From assembly GCF_000162875.1 (NCBI RefSeq), contig NZ_GG700631.1, positions 172,258 to 236,257 on the forward strand: a stretch of DNA of 64,000 nt, given 5' to 3'. This stretch comes from Slackia exigua ATCC 700122. GTDB taxonomy: Bacteria > Actinomycetota > Coriobacteriia > Coriobacteriales > Eggerthellaceae. Of the stretch, positions 8,040 to 17,653 are shown piece after piece. Under the pieces are notes generated by a model. It saw only the letters and a program-made list of their open reading frames with translations. It ran no database searches and was not told the DNA's origin. Within the stretch, counting starts at the first letter, position 1, and the number at the start of each line of letters is the position of its first letter. A program made the position numbers and the translations under genes.

Positions 8040-9785
8040 CTATGCGATGCGCCAGCCTATGGCGCGCTCGCGCATCTGGACGAAGTCGGCATAGAGGCCC
8101 GGCGTCCCCATGAGCGCGTCATGCGTCCCCTGCTGGACGATGCGCCCATCATCCAACACGACGATCTGGTCGGCATGACGCACCGTCTTCAGGCGATGGG
8201 CGATCATGATGACCGTCTTGTCGTGGGTCAACGACTCGATCGCACGCTGCAGATCGCGTTCGTTCTCAGGGTCGACGTTGGCGGTCGCCTCGTCGAGGAT
8301 GATGACGGGCGCATCCTTGAGCATCGCGCGGGCGATGGAGATGCGCTGGCGCTCGCCACCCGACAGGCGCGCCCCGCCCTCGCCGATCATCGTGTCGTAG
8401 CCGTCAGGCAGCTCGGAGATGAACGCATCGCAGCATGCGCGGCGCGCGGCTTCGACCACCTGCTCGTGCGTCGCGGCGGGCGACCCGAATTTGATGTTGT
8501 TCTCGATCGTGTCGTCGAACAGATACACGTTCTGGAACACCATCGAGAACTTCGCCAGAAGATCATCGAGCGCCCAGGAGCGCACGTCTTGCCCTCCGAC
8601 CGTCACGCACCCGGCATCAACGTCCCAGAAGCGCGCGATAAGCTGGGAAAGCGTCGTCTTGCCCGAACCCGATGGACCGACAAGGGCACAGGTCGTCTTC
8701 GCAGGTATGGAAAGGCTCACGTCCTTGATGACGTCGCGCCCGCCGTACGAGAACGTCACATGGGAAAGCTCCACGTCAAGCCCTTCGGCATCGGCCTCGC
8801 CGCCGACGCGGTACGACCCTTCCGGCATCGCGGGAGTCGCGAGCATCGCGTTCACCTTATCCATCTGGATGTCTATCTGGCGCAGCAGGCTCGAGAAGAG
8901 CCCCGATATCTCGAGCTTGCTGAACACCATGAACGAGCATGCGATCAGGACCAGGCATGATCCTGCATCCATGGTCCCCGAGACCCAGAACCACGAGGAC
9001 ATCAGGCAGACGGCCACCGACGCCGCCTTCGTCGCGAGCGCTTGCGCGATGGCGAACCGGAGGAATTTGACTTCGGTCCGGAAGTTCATGCGCTCGCACT
9101 CGTCGATCGCGCCGACGAGCCCCGCCTCGACGCGGCCGACGAGCGAGAACGAGCGCACGACGGAAATGCCCTGCAGGTAGGCGAGCACGGCGCCGACCAA
9201 CGCGTTCTGGGCCACGACGCGTTCGCTCGATATCGCCTGCGCGACGCGCTGCAGGGCCGCGGATAGGGCGAGCACGGCCGCACCCGCGGCAACGCAGACC
9301 GCACCGACGCGCCAATCGAAGGCGAGCATCATGAGCGTCACGATGCCGCTGAATACGAATCCTGAAATGACCTGCATGTACACGATGCCGCCGATGTTCT
9401 GCACGTCATCGAGCGTATTCGACATCGTGGACGTGATCTCGCCCAGGCTGTTCGCGTTGAAAAACCCCATGGGGAGATATCGCATGCGATCGCCTACCTG
9501 CCCGCGCTTCTCCCCGACCATCGAGTAGTTGCCGAAGCAGAAGTTCTTGCTCTTGAAGTGCGCGGAAACGAACGTCCCCGCTATGCAGACGACCATGGCC
9601 GCAAGGGCCTCCCAGGCCGTCGCCGCGGACAGCGTGCCGTTCGCTAGGGCGAAAAGCACGATGGCAAGCGCCATCATCTGCATGCCCTCGAAGAAGGAGC
9701 TGACGATCGACCACGCCATGCCGCGCTTCATCCAAGGCGAGAAGTTTCCGGCGAAGGCGAAGTACTTCCTGAACGTCTTAAGCAT
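8040..9785 (-). CDS. ABC exporter half-transporter (permease fused to ATPase), second subunit
   Basis: 581 residues. An N-terminal six-helix ABC type-1 membrane domain (about 15-310) is fused to a nucleotide-binding domain. The latter has Walker A GPSGSGKTT, the Q-loop region SMVFQNVYLFDDT, the signature LSGGERQR, Walker B VIILDEAT and the switch His in IAHRLKTV. The ABC signature and Walker motifs look intact. It begins nine bases after the stop of the sister gene, and its AAGGAGG overlaps that stop, so the two are translated together and probably form a heterodimer. Substrate is unknown; drug or peptide export is the usual guess. Confidence 0.9.
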   Translation of the reverse strand: MLKTFRKYFAFAGNFSPWMKRGMAWSIVSSFFEGMQMMALAIVLFALANGTLSAATAWEALAAMVVCIAGTFVSAHFKSKNFCFGNYSMVGEKRGQVGDRMRYLPMGFFNANSLGEITSTMSNTLDDVQNIGGIVYMQVISGFVFSGIVTLMMLAFDWRVGAVCVAAGAAVLALSAALQRVAQAISSERVVAQNALVGAVLAYLQGISVVRSFSLVGRVEAGLVGAIDECERMNFRTEVKFLRFAIAQALATKAASVAVCLMSSWFWVSGTMDAGSCLVLIACSFMVFSKLEISGLFSSLLRQIDIQMDKVNAMLATPAMPEGSYRVGGEADAEGLDVELSHVTFSYGGRDVIKDVSLSIPAKTTCALVGPSGSGKTTLSQLIARFWDVDAGCVTVGGQDVRSWALDDLLAKFSMVFQNVYLFDDTIENNIKFGSPAATHEQVVEAARRACCDAFISELPDGYDTMIGEGGARLSGGERQRISIARAMLKDAPVIILDEATANVDPENERDLQRAIESLTHDKTVIMIAHRLKTVRHADQIVVLDDGRIVQQGTHDALMGTPGLYADFVQMRERAIGWRIA

Positions 9786-9794
9786 ATGGCCTCC

Positions 9795-11573
9795 TTACGC
9801 CGCATCCTTCGCGCTGATGTGAGCGCGGTACATGTCCGCGTAGAGCGGGCAGTTCTCCATGAGCTCGGCATGCGTGCCCCGAGCGCGCACGGCGCCGTCG
9901 TCGACCACGACGATCTCGTCGGCACCGACGATGGTGGACAAACGATGCGCGATGACGATGAGCGTGCGGCCGGCGACGAGCCGTCCGACGGCTTCTTCGA
10001 TGACCGCCTCGTTCTCGGGATCGGTGTACGCCGTGGCCTCGTCGAGGATGACGATAGGCGCATCCTTGAGCATCGCACGGGCGATGGCTATGCGCTGGCG
10101 CTCTCCGCCCGATAGATGCCCTCCCGCGCCTCCGACGCGCGTCCGATACCCCTCGTCGAGCCCGCGGATGAACTCGTCGCATCCGCTCGCCTCGGCGATT
10201 GCGACGACCTCTTCGTCGCTCGCCCCGGGACGCCCCATGCGGATGTTGTCCATGATGGTCTCGTCGAACAGATAATTATCCTGGGAAACGTAGGCGATGA
10301 GCCCTGCCTGCTGGTCGGGCGTCATATCTTCGAGCGGAACGCCGCCGATGGAGACGGTGCCCGCATCGGCGTCCCAGAAGCCCGCGAGCAGACGGCCGAG
10401 CGTGGACTTCCCCGAGCCCGACGGCCCGACGAGAGCGACCATGCTTCCCGGCTCGATGCTCAGATCGATCCCATGGATGACTTCCTCGTCCCCATAGGAG
10501 AACCGCACGCCCGCGAGTTCGATGCGGCTGCCGGAAAGATCGGCCTTCGTCGTCGAGCGACGCTGATCAGGCAGGTCGAGAACCTTGGATATATCGCCGA
10601 CGATGGTGCCGATCTGCGCAAGGTTGTCGGCCAGCGACATGGAGGCCATCAGCGGAGGGAAGATGCCGAGCGCGAGCACGGCGATCAGAACCAGATCGGA
10701 CGATGAGAGCGATCCGTCGAGCACGAAGAAGCAGCCGACGGGAAGCACCGTCACGAGCGTCGCAGGCCAGATGGAGATCGCGCCGTCCTGGAATATCTGC
10801 ACCTTCGCCATCCAATCGATCGCCGAATGAGCGGCGTCGTGCACGGCCTTCGCGAACTTCTCGTACGACGACGCCTCCTGCCCGAACGCCTTGATGACCT
10901 CGATGCCGTTGACGTATTCGACGGCAGTCGCGTTCATGTGCGCGTTCGCGCTCACATACGCGCCGTACATCGTCTCGTAATCCCTCATCATCCCCATATA
11001 GCACAATGCGCCCACAGGCAGCGTGGCAAGGGCGACGAGCCCCATGCGCCAATCGAGGGCGAAGATGTATCCGACGACGGCAAGAGGCACGATCAGGCCC
11101 GACGTGAGCTCGGGAACCGCGTGCGCGAGCGTCGTCTCGATGGCGTCGGCCTTCTCCACGATGACGTTCTTGAGCGTGCCCGAAGGCGTGTCGAGCACAT
11201 GGCCCATCTCCACGCGCGCAAGCTTCTCGGTCAGGCGCCGGCGGATCTTGCTGATCGTCGAGAACGTCGCCCTATGGGAAATCACGGTCGAAAGGTTATG
11301 GAACACGAGATAGACCGCGTGCCCTGCCGCCGCGACGAACGCCCATTGCACGTAGAACCCGAAATCGCGCATGCCGGAAAGCACACCGTTGATCATGGAT
11401 CCCGCCGCGAAATACGGCACGACCGACCCTGCCACGCCTATGATGGCGAGCACGACGGAAAGCACGTAGCGGATCCTGTTCTCTTCGGACCATTCGAGCA
11501 GAAGCGCCACGGGATTCGGCCCCTTTTCCGTTGGCTTGTCTTTCACCTGGGATTTCTCTTCGTCCTTCGCCAT
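9795..11573 (-). CDS. ABC exporter half-transporter (permease fused to ATPase), first subunit
   Basis: 592 residues with the same plan as its downstream partner. A charged N-terminal tail is followed by a six-helix membrane domain and an ATPase with Walker A GPSGSGKST, signature LSGGERQR, Walker B VILDEATAYTDPE and the switch His in VIAHRLST. All catalytic motifs are present in both subunits, so neither site looks degenerate. A TetR-family gene lies 146 bp upstream on the same strand, and an operator-like dyad with a -10 box lies in that gap (11628-11646). This suggests substrate-inducible export. Confidence 0.9.
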   Translation of the reverse strand: MAKDEEKSQVKDKPTEKGPNPVALLLEWSEENRIRYVLSVVLAIIGVAGSVVPYFAAGSMINGVLSGMRDFGFYVQWAFVAAAGHAVYLVFHNLSTVISHRATFSTISKIRRRLTEKLARVEMGHVLDTPSGTLKNVIVEKADAIETTLAHAVPELTSGLIVPLAVVGYIFALDWRMGLVALATLPVGALCYMGMMRDYETMYGAYVSANAHMNATAVEYVNGIEVIKAFGQEASSYEKFAKAVHDAAHSAIDWMAKVQIFQDGAISIWPATLVTVLPVGCFFVLDGSLSSSDLVLIAVLALGIFPPLMASMSLADNLAQIGTIVGDISKVLDLPDQRRSTTKADLSGSRIELAGVRFSYGDEEVIHGIDLSIEPGSMVALVGPSGSGKSTLGRLLAGFWDADAGTVSIGGVPLEDMTPDQQAGLIAYVSQDNYLFDETIMDNIRMGRPGASDEEVVAIAEASGCDEFIRGLDEGYRTRVGGAGGHLSGGERQRIAIARAMLKDAPIVILDEATAYTDPENEAVIEEAVGRLVAGRTLIVIAHRLSTIVGADEIVVVDDGAVRARGTHAELMENCPLYADMYRAHISAKDAA

Positions 11574-11627
11574 CGCATGCGTCCTTCCCTGCTGCGCGAA
11601 AAAGTTTCCCTCGACTTACGGCACACG

Positions 11628-11646
11628 AGTATAACATCGTTATCTC
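11628..11646 (-). promoter_or_regulatory. Probable TetR operator overlapping the ABC exporter -10 box
   Basis: On the minus strand GAGATAAC-GAT-GTTAT-A-CTC forms a dyad whose core is ATAAC-GAT-GTTAT (11631-11643). It overlaps TATACT (complement of 11628-11633), a good -10 for the ABC genes. A repressor bound here would block that promoter. The size fits a TetR site. Confidence 0.5.
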
Positions 11647-11719
11647 TTACGCGAAGGAAAAGGCGGAAGATTCCCGAGGAACCTGCCGCCTTCGCGATCG
11701 CGCTCCCACGAGCGCAACC

Positions 11720-12397
11720 CTACGAAGAGGATCTTCCGGTCAGGATGTGCTCGAAGCCTGCATGGAAGAAATCCGCATAGACGCCGCAGCGTGCGACGGC
11801 CTCTTCGACGTCGGACACGTGCGCAGCGGCTTCGAGGAACGATTTCACTGCATATGCGGAAAGCGTGCGGATGACCTCGTCGGGCACGACCGCATAGTCC
11901 ATGCCCGCCGCCCGCATCGATTCGATGTAGCGCATCGTGCCGTCTACTTCCAGCTCCACGAAACGCTCGTGGAAATCGGCCCAGCCCGTTCCGGAGGAAC
12001 ACTCCTCTATCAGGCGCACCTCGTCGGGATGGCGGTGGATGAATTCGATGAGCTCGCGCCGGACGCCGCGGTCGTAGACGACCATCTCGTCAAAGCCTTT
12101 GCGTTCAGGCGCCCGCCCCTGGAAATCGGAATCGAATGCCACGCAGCGCGAGAACAGCTCGTCTGCGAACGGACGCACGAGCGCATCGAAGAGATCCTCC
12201 TTGCTGGAGAAATACCCATAGATGGCGCCCGTGGTCATGCCGGCCGCAGACGCGATGGCGCGCATCGACGCGCCCTGGAACCCCTTTTCAAGGAATTCGG
12301 CGCGCGCCGCATCCAAGATGCGTTCCTTCGAGCTTCCGGCCGGTGCGCCGTGCGCGCCTGAACCTTTGGATTGCGTCGCGACCCTGCCCCTCGTCAT
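11720..12397 (-). CDS. TetR-family transcriptional regulator
   Basis: 225 residues. The N-terminal helix-turn-helix is typical: SKERILDAARAEFLEKGFQG-x-SMRAIASAAGMTTGAIYGYFSSKEDLFDALV. The rest is the helical ligand-binding and dimerisation domain, which is not alignable by eye. It precedes the two ABC exporter genes on the same strand, and the gap holds a dyad overlapping a -10 box, so the likely job is repression of the exporter with release by the exported compound. The first 20 residues are a low-complexity Gly/Ser/Ala tail. Confidence 0.9.
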   Translation of the reverse strand: MTRGRVATQSKGSGAHGAPAGSSKERILDAARAEFLEKGFQGASMRAIASAAGMTTGAIYGYFSSKEDLFDALVRPFADELFSRCVAFDSDFQGRAPERKGFDEMVVYDRGVRRELIEFIHRHPDEVRLIEECSSGTGWADFHERFVELEVDGTMRYIESMRAAGMDYAVVPDEVIRTLSAYAVKSFLEAAAHVSDVEEAVARCGVYADFFHAGFEHILTGRSSS

Positions 12398-12610
12398 GAC
12401 GAACCGCCCCCTTCTGCCGCGAACATGTCCACGTATTGTAGCCGTTCGCGAAGACGCGTGGCTCGCGCGAAAACGGAGCAGCGCGCTCGCACGCGACGGA
12501 CGGCTCTGGGAACGGCGCGCGCCGCGGCCGCCGTCCGTGACGGATTCGCATGGCCGAACGCGAGCGCCGAGACGCGAAACGTCATCCTCCGGCGCAGTTC
12601 CGCGCCCGCG

Positions 12611-14023
12611 CTACGACCGCTTTCTGCAAGATGGTGCCTGCGCCGGGAGCACGACCTGGCAGGCGGATCCGCCCGATTCGTTGTTGAAGAACCGCGCGCG
12701 TCCGCCGTGGGCGTGCGCGATGCGCCGCACGATGACGAGCCCCAGGCCATGCTCAGGCATATCGCGACCGGGACGCCTGTTCAAGAACGAAAGCTCGTCG
12801 GCACCGAATCCCACGCCGTCGTCGCGGATCTCGATGACGCACCGCATGCCGATCGACGATCCGAAAATGCCCGGCTTCACGCGCACGCTCGCCGCGATGG
12901 AGCAGCCGCGCGGATTATGCCTGACCGCATTGCCGACGAGGTTCGCCACCATGCGGCGCAGAAGCTTCTCGCTGCCGCGCACGACGGCGCCTTCGGCATC
13001 GGGTTCGACCGCAAGCTCGAACGCATGCGCGCCGGCCTCGACGGCCCCCATGCCGTCCGCATCGCGGGAATCGCCCGGAACATCCGCCGCGCTTTCCCGA
13101 AACGTTTCGCCCGCAACTCGATTGCGCGCCGATGCCGCAGACGAAGCCTCCATCCATGCCGATTCCTCGTCGTTCATCGCATCGACGACGACGCCGCGCA
13201 CCACGGCCGCGATGCACACGTCGGATGCATCGACGGGCTGCATGGCGTAGCGAAGGCGGTTCGCCGCATTCAGATCGGAAATGAGCGCCGACATCTCGCC
13301 CGCCTTGCCCACGATGCGCTCGGCGCGGCGGCGATCTTCGACGGACGCCCTGCGTGCATCCGCAAGCGCCGACGCCTCCGCCATCACGACCGACAAAGGC
13401 GTGCGCACGTCATGCGACACGGCGGCGACCCATTCGGTGCGCGCCTCGTCGCGGCGTTTCCAGCGTCTTCGAGCGAACGCTCCGCCCACGACGACGGCGA
13501 GCACGAAATCGACGAGCGTCAGAAGCGCAAGGAATTCGAGGATGGTGCCCAGGGAGTCGACCGGAAAGGAGATCGGATACTTCCAGATCGTATCCGGCGG
13601 CGCGCCCACGACCATGATGCCATCCTCGTACACCCAGGTGGTAACCGGATAGTCATCCAAATACCATCGCGAGAACGACGCGACGTCCTGCAGGCCGTAA
13701 TGCCGGTTCAAGGCATCGGGAACATTTCTCGACCAAACGACCTCGCCCGTCGCGTCGACGACCATGGCCCATTCATCCTGAGCATCGAGCGCGTCCGCGA
13801 CATCGTCGGCCAGAACGTACGTCGACCCCTGGCCGCCCGTCCGATCGAGCGCGGCGGCGACCCGCTCGGCGGAAGGTTCGTCGGGGTTCAGGCCGGAAGA
13901 TCCGCCGAACATCACGATCCCGGCAGCCGCCATGATGAGGTTCACGACGAGAGCAGCCATGGTCGCTACGACGGCGAAGGCGACGATGCGCCCGCTCTCA
14001 CGCACGGGGATTCCGAGATTCAT
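12611..14023 (-). CDS. Sensor histidine kinase
   Basis: 470 residues. Two membrane spans (about 14-37 and 160-185) enclose an extracytoplasmic sensor domain of about 120 residues. The H box is AAVSHDVRTPLSVVMAEA; the ATPase domain has NLVGNAVRHNP, DDGVGFGADELSFL and HGLGLVIVRRIAHAHGG. Between the dimerisation helices and the ATPase domain (about residues 265-330) is an acidic, Ala/Asp/Glu-rich insert that ordinary kinases lack. Its start overlaps the response-regulator gene by 26 bp. The pair is divergent from an immunity-type ABC transporter at 14942-17430, which it probably controls in response to a peptide antibiotic. Confidence 0.88.
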   Translation of the reverse strand: MNLGIPVRESGRIVAFAVVATMAALVVNLIMAAAGIVMFGGSSGLNPDEPSAERVAAALDRTGGQGSTYVLADDVADALDAQDEWAMVVDATGEVVWSRNVPDALNRHYGLQDVASFSRWYLDDYPVTTWVYEDGIMVVGAPPDTIWKYPISFPVDSLGTILEFLALLTLVDFVLAVVVGGAFARRRWKRRDEARTEWVAAVSHDVRTPLSVVMAEASALADARRASVEDRRRAERIVGKAGEMSALISDLNAANRLRYAMQPVDASDVCIAAVVRGVVVDAMNDEESAWMEASSAASARNRVAGETFRESAADVPGDSRDADGMGAVEAGAHAFELAVEPDAEGAVVRGSEKLLRRMVANLVGNAVRHNPRGCSIAASVRVKPGIFGSSIGMRCVIEIRDDGVGFGADELSFLNRRPGRDMPEHGLGLVIVRRIAHAHGGRARFFNNESGGSACQVVLPAQAPSCRKRS

Positions 14024-14732
14024 GCTCTTCTTCCGTCTCTTTCATCAGTCGGTATCCCAATCCGCGCACCGTGACGATCCAACGCGGATCGGAAGGGTCG
14101 TGCTCTATCTTCTCCCTCAGGCGCCGCACGAGGATCGCAAGCGCATTCGCGTTGCCGAACTCGTCGCCATACACGCTGCGCGCAAGCTCGTCGGACGTGA
14201 CGATGAGCCCACGGCTGTCGGCAAGCCGCTTCAGGAGCGCATGCTCCTTCGCGGTGAGCATGACCGCATCCCCTCCCTCGCGCCGAACCTCCCCGGTCGA
14301 GAAATCGATCGAAGCGCCGCCCAGATGCAGAGGCGGCTGGTGTTCGGGCAGGTTGTAGCTGCGGCGAAGCACGGCGGTCATGCGAAGGATGAGCTCAGCC
14401 GGCAGAAACGGCTTCGCCACGTAATCGTCGGCGCCGAGGCCCAAACCCCTCAGGCGGTTTTCGTCCTCGTCGCGCGCCGACAGGAAGAGCGCCGGTGCCG
14501 CAGATGCCGCACGCACGCGCCGAAGCAGGTCGAACCCGTTGCCGTCGGGAAGCATCACGTCGAGCACGTAGAGCTCGGGCCGCCAGGTCGATGACGCGGC
14601 CATCGCATCGGCGACCGTTCCCGCCACATGCACGTCGTGAAATCCCTCACGCGCGAGCAGATCGGAAAGCACCGATGCAAGCGCCGGGTCGTCCTCGACC
14701 ACGAGCACCCGAGCTTCATGCACGTCCCTCAT
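13998..14732 (-). CDS. OmpR-family response regulator
   Basis: 244 residues. The receiver domain contains VLVVEDDPALASVL, the phosphoacceptor in LYVLDVMLPDGNGFDLL, and KPFLPAEL with the conserved Lys. The winged-helix effector has LTAKEHALLKRLADSRG and ends in TVRGLGYRLM. The start at 14732 follows GGAAGG; the frame stays open 42 codons further upstream but that part lacks family similarity. It overlaps the kinase gene downstream and is divergent, across about 209 bp, from the ABC transporter genes, an arrangement usual for self-contained detoxification modules. Confidence 0.9.
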   Translation of the reverse strand: MRDVHEARVLVVEDDPALASVLSDLLAREGFHDVHVAGTVADAMAASSTWRPELYVLDVMLPDGNGFDLLRRVRAASAAPALFLSARDEDENRLRGLGLGADDYVAKPFLPAELILRMTAVLRRSYNLPEHQPPLHLGGASIDFSTGEVRREGGDAVMLTAKEHALLKRLADSRGLIVTSDELARSVYGDEFGNANALAILVRRLREKIEHDPSDPRWIVTVRGLGYRLMKETEEEHESRNPRA

Positions 14733-14941
14733 GCCATACGCCTTCCATCGTCTGTCGCCCGATGCGAGAACGACCGCGCCTTCTCGCTTCTCCAGTGTAT
14801 GCGCTGCACGGCGGATCTCCGGTCGAAACCTCGCAGTTCCCGCAAACGAAAGGTTCATGAAAGGCTGCGGAAAGGTCTGCGAAAAACGCGCGTCCTATCC
14901 TCGAGGCATCGCGAAGGACATGAGACGAAAGGATCGAATCC

Positions 14942-15841
14942 ATGGCAGCGAATGCGATCGTCACGCGAAACCTGACGAAAACCTACGGAACCGCACGAGT
15001 CGTCGATTCCATCGACCTCAACGTGCCTGAAGGGGCCGTCTTCGGATTCCTCGGGCCGAACGGCGCTGGAAAGACCACGACGATGAAGATGATGCTCGGG
15101 CTTGCCGCCCCGACCGAAGGCGAGGTGGAGCTGCTCGGCCGCACGATGGACCGCGCGACGCGCATAGAGACGCTGCGCGAGGTCGGATCGCTGATAGAAG
15201 TTCCCGGATGCTATGCGCACCTGACGGCACGCGAGAACCTCGACATCGTGCGGCGCCTGAAAGGCCTGCCCGCCTCGAGCATCGACGAGGCCTTGGAAAC
15301 CGTCGGGCTCGATGGCGTCGGGCGCAAGCGGGCGGGACAGTTCTCGCTCGGCATGAAGCAGCGTCTCGGGCTTGCGGCCGCGCTGCTCGGACGCCCTAGG
15401 CTCGTGCTGCTCGACGAACCCACCAACGGGCTCGATCCGGCCGGCATCCACGAGATGCGAGAGCTCATCCGCAGCCTCCCGCGCACCCGAGGCGTGACCG
15501 TGCTCGTCTCGAGCCACTTGCTCTCGGAGATCGATCAGATGAGCGACCACGTCGGCATCATCGCGAAGGGCCGCATGGTCTGGCAGGGCCCCATAGGCGA
15601 CCTGCGCGCGCAGGCCAAACGGACGATTGCGCTGCGCACCACCGACGACGACCGCGCCATACAGGTGGTTCCGGGGCTTTCCTACGACGGCGATTGGCTC
15701 GTATCCACGCGTGCCGACGATGCCTGGTGCGCCCGCGCCTCCCTTGCGCTCGCCCAGGCGGGCATCGGCGTCATCCGCATGGAGGAGCATGCCGACGCGC
15801 TCGAAGACATCTTCCTGCGCCTGACCGGAAGCGAGGCGTAG
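14942..15841 (+). CDS. ABC transporter ATPase, bacteriocin-immunity (BcrA/LanF) type
   Basis: 299 residues. Walker A is GPNGAGKTTTMKMML, the Q-loop region reads EVGSLIEVPGCYAHLTARENL, the signature is FSLGMKQRLGLAAALLG with a degenerate first position (SLGMKQR), and Walker B is LVLLDEPTNGLDPAG. GSLIE-x-P-x-Y-x-x-LTA-x-ENL is the hallmark of the LanF/BcrA subgroup. The C-terminal 80 residues form the regulatory extension of that subgroup. Two permease genes follow at 5 bp and 0 bp spacing. The complex probably expels lantibiotic-like or bacitracin-like peptides from the membrane. Confidence 0.9.
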   Translation: MAANAIVTRNLTKTYGTARVVDSIDLNVPEGAVFGFLGPNGAGKTTTMKMMLGLAAPTEGEVELLGRTMDRATRIETLREVGSLIEVPGCYAHLTARENLDIVRRLKGLPASSIDEALETVGLDGVGRKRAGQFSLGMKQRLGLAAALLGRPRLVLLDEPTNGLDPAGIHEMRELIRSLPRTRGVTVLVSSHLLSEIDQMSDHVGIIAKGRMVWQGPIGDLRAQAKRTIALRTTDDDRAIQVVPGLSYDGDWLVSTRADDAWCARASLALAQAGIGVIRMEEHADALEDIFLRLTGSEA

Positions 15842-15846
15842 ACGCC

Positions 15847-16593
15847 ATGACCGCATTGAGATTGGAATTCGCCAAGCTGCGCCGCAAGCATATCTGGCTC
15901 ATCGCCTTCGCCTGCATGGCCGCCGCGCTGCTCTGGGTCGGCTCGACGGCCGCGCACGACGGTATCGGCGCGGAGAACGGGGCGCGCTCGGCGTTCTTCG
16001 GCGCGCCGTTCGTGAACGCCATGATCCTCACGGTGCTCGCGACGGTGGTGACTTCGCGCGTCTGCGACGTCGACCACGAGGCGAGGGCTTGGAACCAGCT
16101 CCTATGCCACGAGCGCGCATCCCAGGCCTACCTGGCCAAGTTCGCCTGCATCGCGATCGTGCTGTTCGCCGCCGCCGCGCTTGAGACGGCAGGCATCGGG
16201 GCGCTCGTGCATGCGTTCGCCTTTCCCGATATCCCCGGCGCATCGGAATTCGCCGCGCTCTTCGTCGCGCAGTACGTCCCTGCGCTCGGCGTGGCGGCCC
16301 TGACCGAATTCATCGCGCTCAAGTGGGAAAACCAGTTCATCACGCTTTCGGTCGGATTGCTGCTCGCGCTCGCGGGGCTCTTCGGGCTCTATCTGCCCGC
16401 CCCCTTCCCCCTGCTGATTCCAAGCGGGTATTTCGGAACGCTGTCGACCGTCGCCATGGACTGGAACCGCGATGCTGAGGTCTTGACCTTCTATTTCATA
16501 CCCTTCGCCTGGCATTACCTCGGCATCCTCGCCGGCATGACCGCGGCCACGCTCGCAGGAGCCACCGCCTGGTTCGCGAGAAAGGACCTTTAG
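15847..16593 (+). CDS. ABC-2 type permease, lantibiotic-immunity (LanE/MutE) type
   Basis: 248 residues with six predicted membrane spans. It opens with MTALRLEFAKLRRKHIWLI, the short amphipathic start seen in LanE/LanG-type permeases, and includes the CDVDHEARAWNQLLCHE loop between helices 2 and 3. It sits five bases after the ATPase stop and is followed without a gap by a paralogous permease, so the three genes form a LanFEG-like operon. No lantibiotic structural or modification genes are in view, so this is probably self-protection against peptides made by others. Confidence 0.85.
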   Translation: MTALRLEFAKLRRKHIWLIAFACMAAALLWVGSTAAHDGIGAENGARSAFFGAPFVNAMILTVLATVVTSRVCDVDHEARAWNQLLCHERASQAYLAKFACIAIVLFAAAALETAGIGALVHAFAFPDIPGASEFAALFVAQYVPALGVAALTEFIALKWENQFITLSVGLLLALAGLFGLYLPAPFPLLIPSGYFGTLSTVAMDWNRDAEVLTFYFIPFAWHYLGILAGMTAATLAGATAWFARKDL

Positions 16594-17430
16594 ATGAACG
16601 CACCGTCGACGAATCCGCACGCGATGCACGCGCGCGCAGAGGCGAACGCCGCCTTGCAGGGGCATGATCCCAATCGGGGGGCGCGCGTATCCTCCACTCC
16701 CGTCGCCGCCGAGCTCGAGAAGCTGAAACACGCGCCCATTTGGAGCGCCTATATCGCGCTTCCCCTGCTCGCCGCCGCCATCGGCACCTTCAACTACCAG
16801 AACAACCTTGAAATGCTCACGCCCGGCTGGGAAAACCTCTGGACGCAGCACACCCTGTTCAGCTTCGTATTCTTCCTGCCGGCGCTCATCGGCGTGGGAA
16901 GCTCGTGGCTCATGAGGATCGAGCATACGGGCGGGAACTGGAACCAGCTCGCAGCCCAGCCCGTAGCCGCCTGGCGCATCGCGCTCGGCAAGGTTATCGT
17001 CGGCATGGCGATGCTGGCGATAGGGCTCGTCGCCACCGGAGCGTATTTCGTCATGGCGGGAAAGGCGATCGGCATCGACGGCATGCCGGGACCTGAATAC
17101 CTGGGATACCTGGCATGCACATGGGTCGGCGGAGGCGCTGTCGTCGCGGTGCAGCTCGTGGTATCGCTCGTGATCCGCAATTTCGCGCTTCCCGTCGGCA
17201 TCGCGCTCGCCGGCGGCGTGACGGGCCTCCTCGTCGAATTCAAGGCGAAGGCGTTCGCGATCGCGTTTCCCTATTCCCTGCCGCAGATAGCCTCGAACAG
17301 CACCGGCGGCGGAGGGCTTGCCGGCGCGGAGCTGGCGGCGTTCTTCGTCTCCTGCATCGCGTTCGCCGCGATCGCGATCGTCGCATTCTCGCTCATCGTC
17401 GAGCGAAACGACGTGAAGGCCGGCAGTTAG
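16594..17430 (+). CDS. ABC-2 type permease, lantibiotic-immunity (LanG/MutG) type
   Basis: 278 residues. A hydrophilic N-terminal segment of about 45 residues precedes LEKLKHAPIWSAYIALPLLAAAIG, then five further membrane spans. The loop IEHTGGNWNQLAAQPV mirrors DHEARAWNQLLCHE in the preceding gene, showing that the two permeases are paralogues. The ATG follows the TAG of the previous gene with no spacer. It is the second membrane subunit of the immunity transporter. Confidence 0.85.
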   Translation: MNAPSTNPHAMHARAEANAALQGHDPNRGARVSSTPVAAELEKLKHAPIWSAYIALPLLAAAIGTFNYQNNLEMLTPGWENLWTQHTLFSFVFFLPALIGVGSSWLMRIEHTGGNWNQLAAQPVAAWRIALGKVIVGMAMLAIGLVATGAYFVMAGKAIGIDGMPGPEYLGYLACTWVGGGAVVAVQLVVSLVIRNFALPVGIALAGGVTGLLVEFKAKAFAIAFPYSLPQIASNSTGGGGLAGAELAAFFVSCIAFAAIAIVAFSLIVERNDVKAGS

Positions 17431-17580
17431 CCGCTACGCGTCGATGATGGCGAGAGCTATCGTCCGATGGGCTTTCGGCTTCCGATACGCCGCTACGCGA
17501 AGAGAACGGCGTCGTATCGCCGCTCGGCGGGCTTTTCTCCGTCGCCCCATTTGGCGAAACTATAGGGACACCCCGTATAT

Positions 17581-17610
17581 GAGAGGAGGACGGCGAACCG
17601 TCCTCCTCTC
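17581..17610. terminator. Strong hairpin between convergent operons
   Basis: A perfect 13-bp stem (GAGAGGAGGACGG, loop CGAA, complement) lies between the permease stop (17430) and the nifJ stop (17654). It has no U tract on either side but is well placed to end both transcripts. Confidence 0.65.
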
Positions 17611-17653
17611 GTTCCCACGTATGAACGTCCCCTCGCGAAACGCTGGAACGGCC

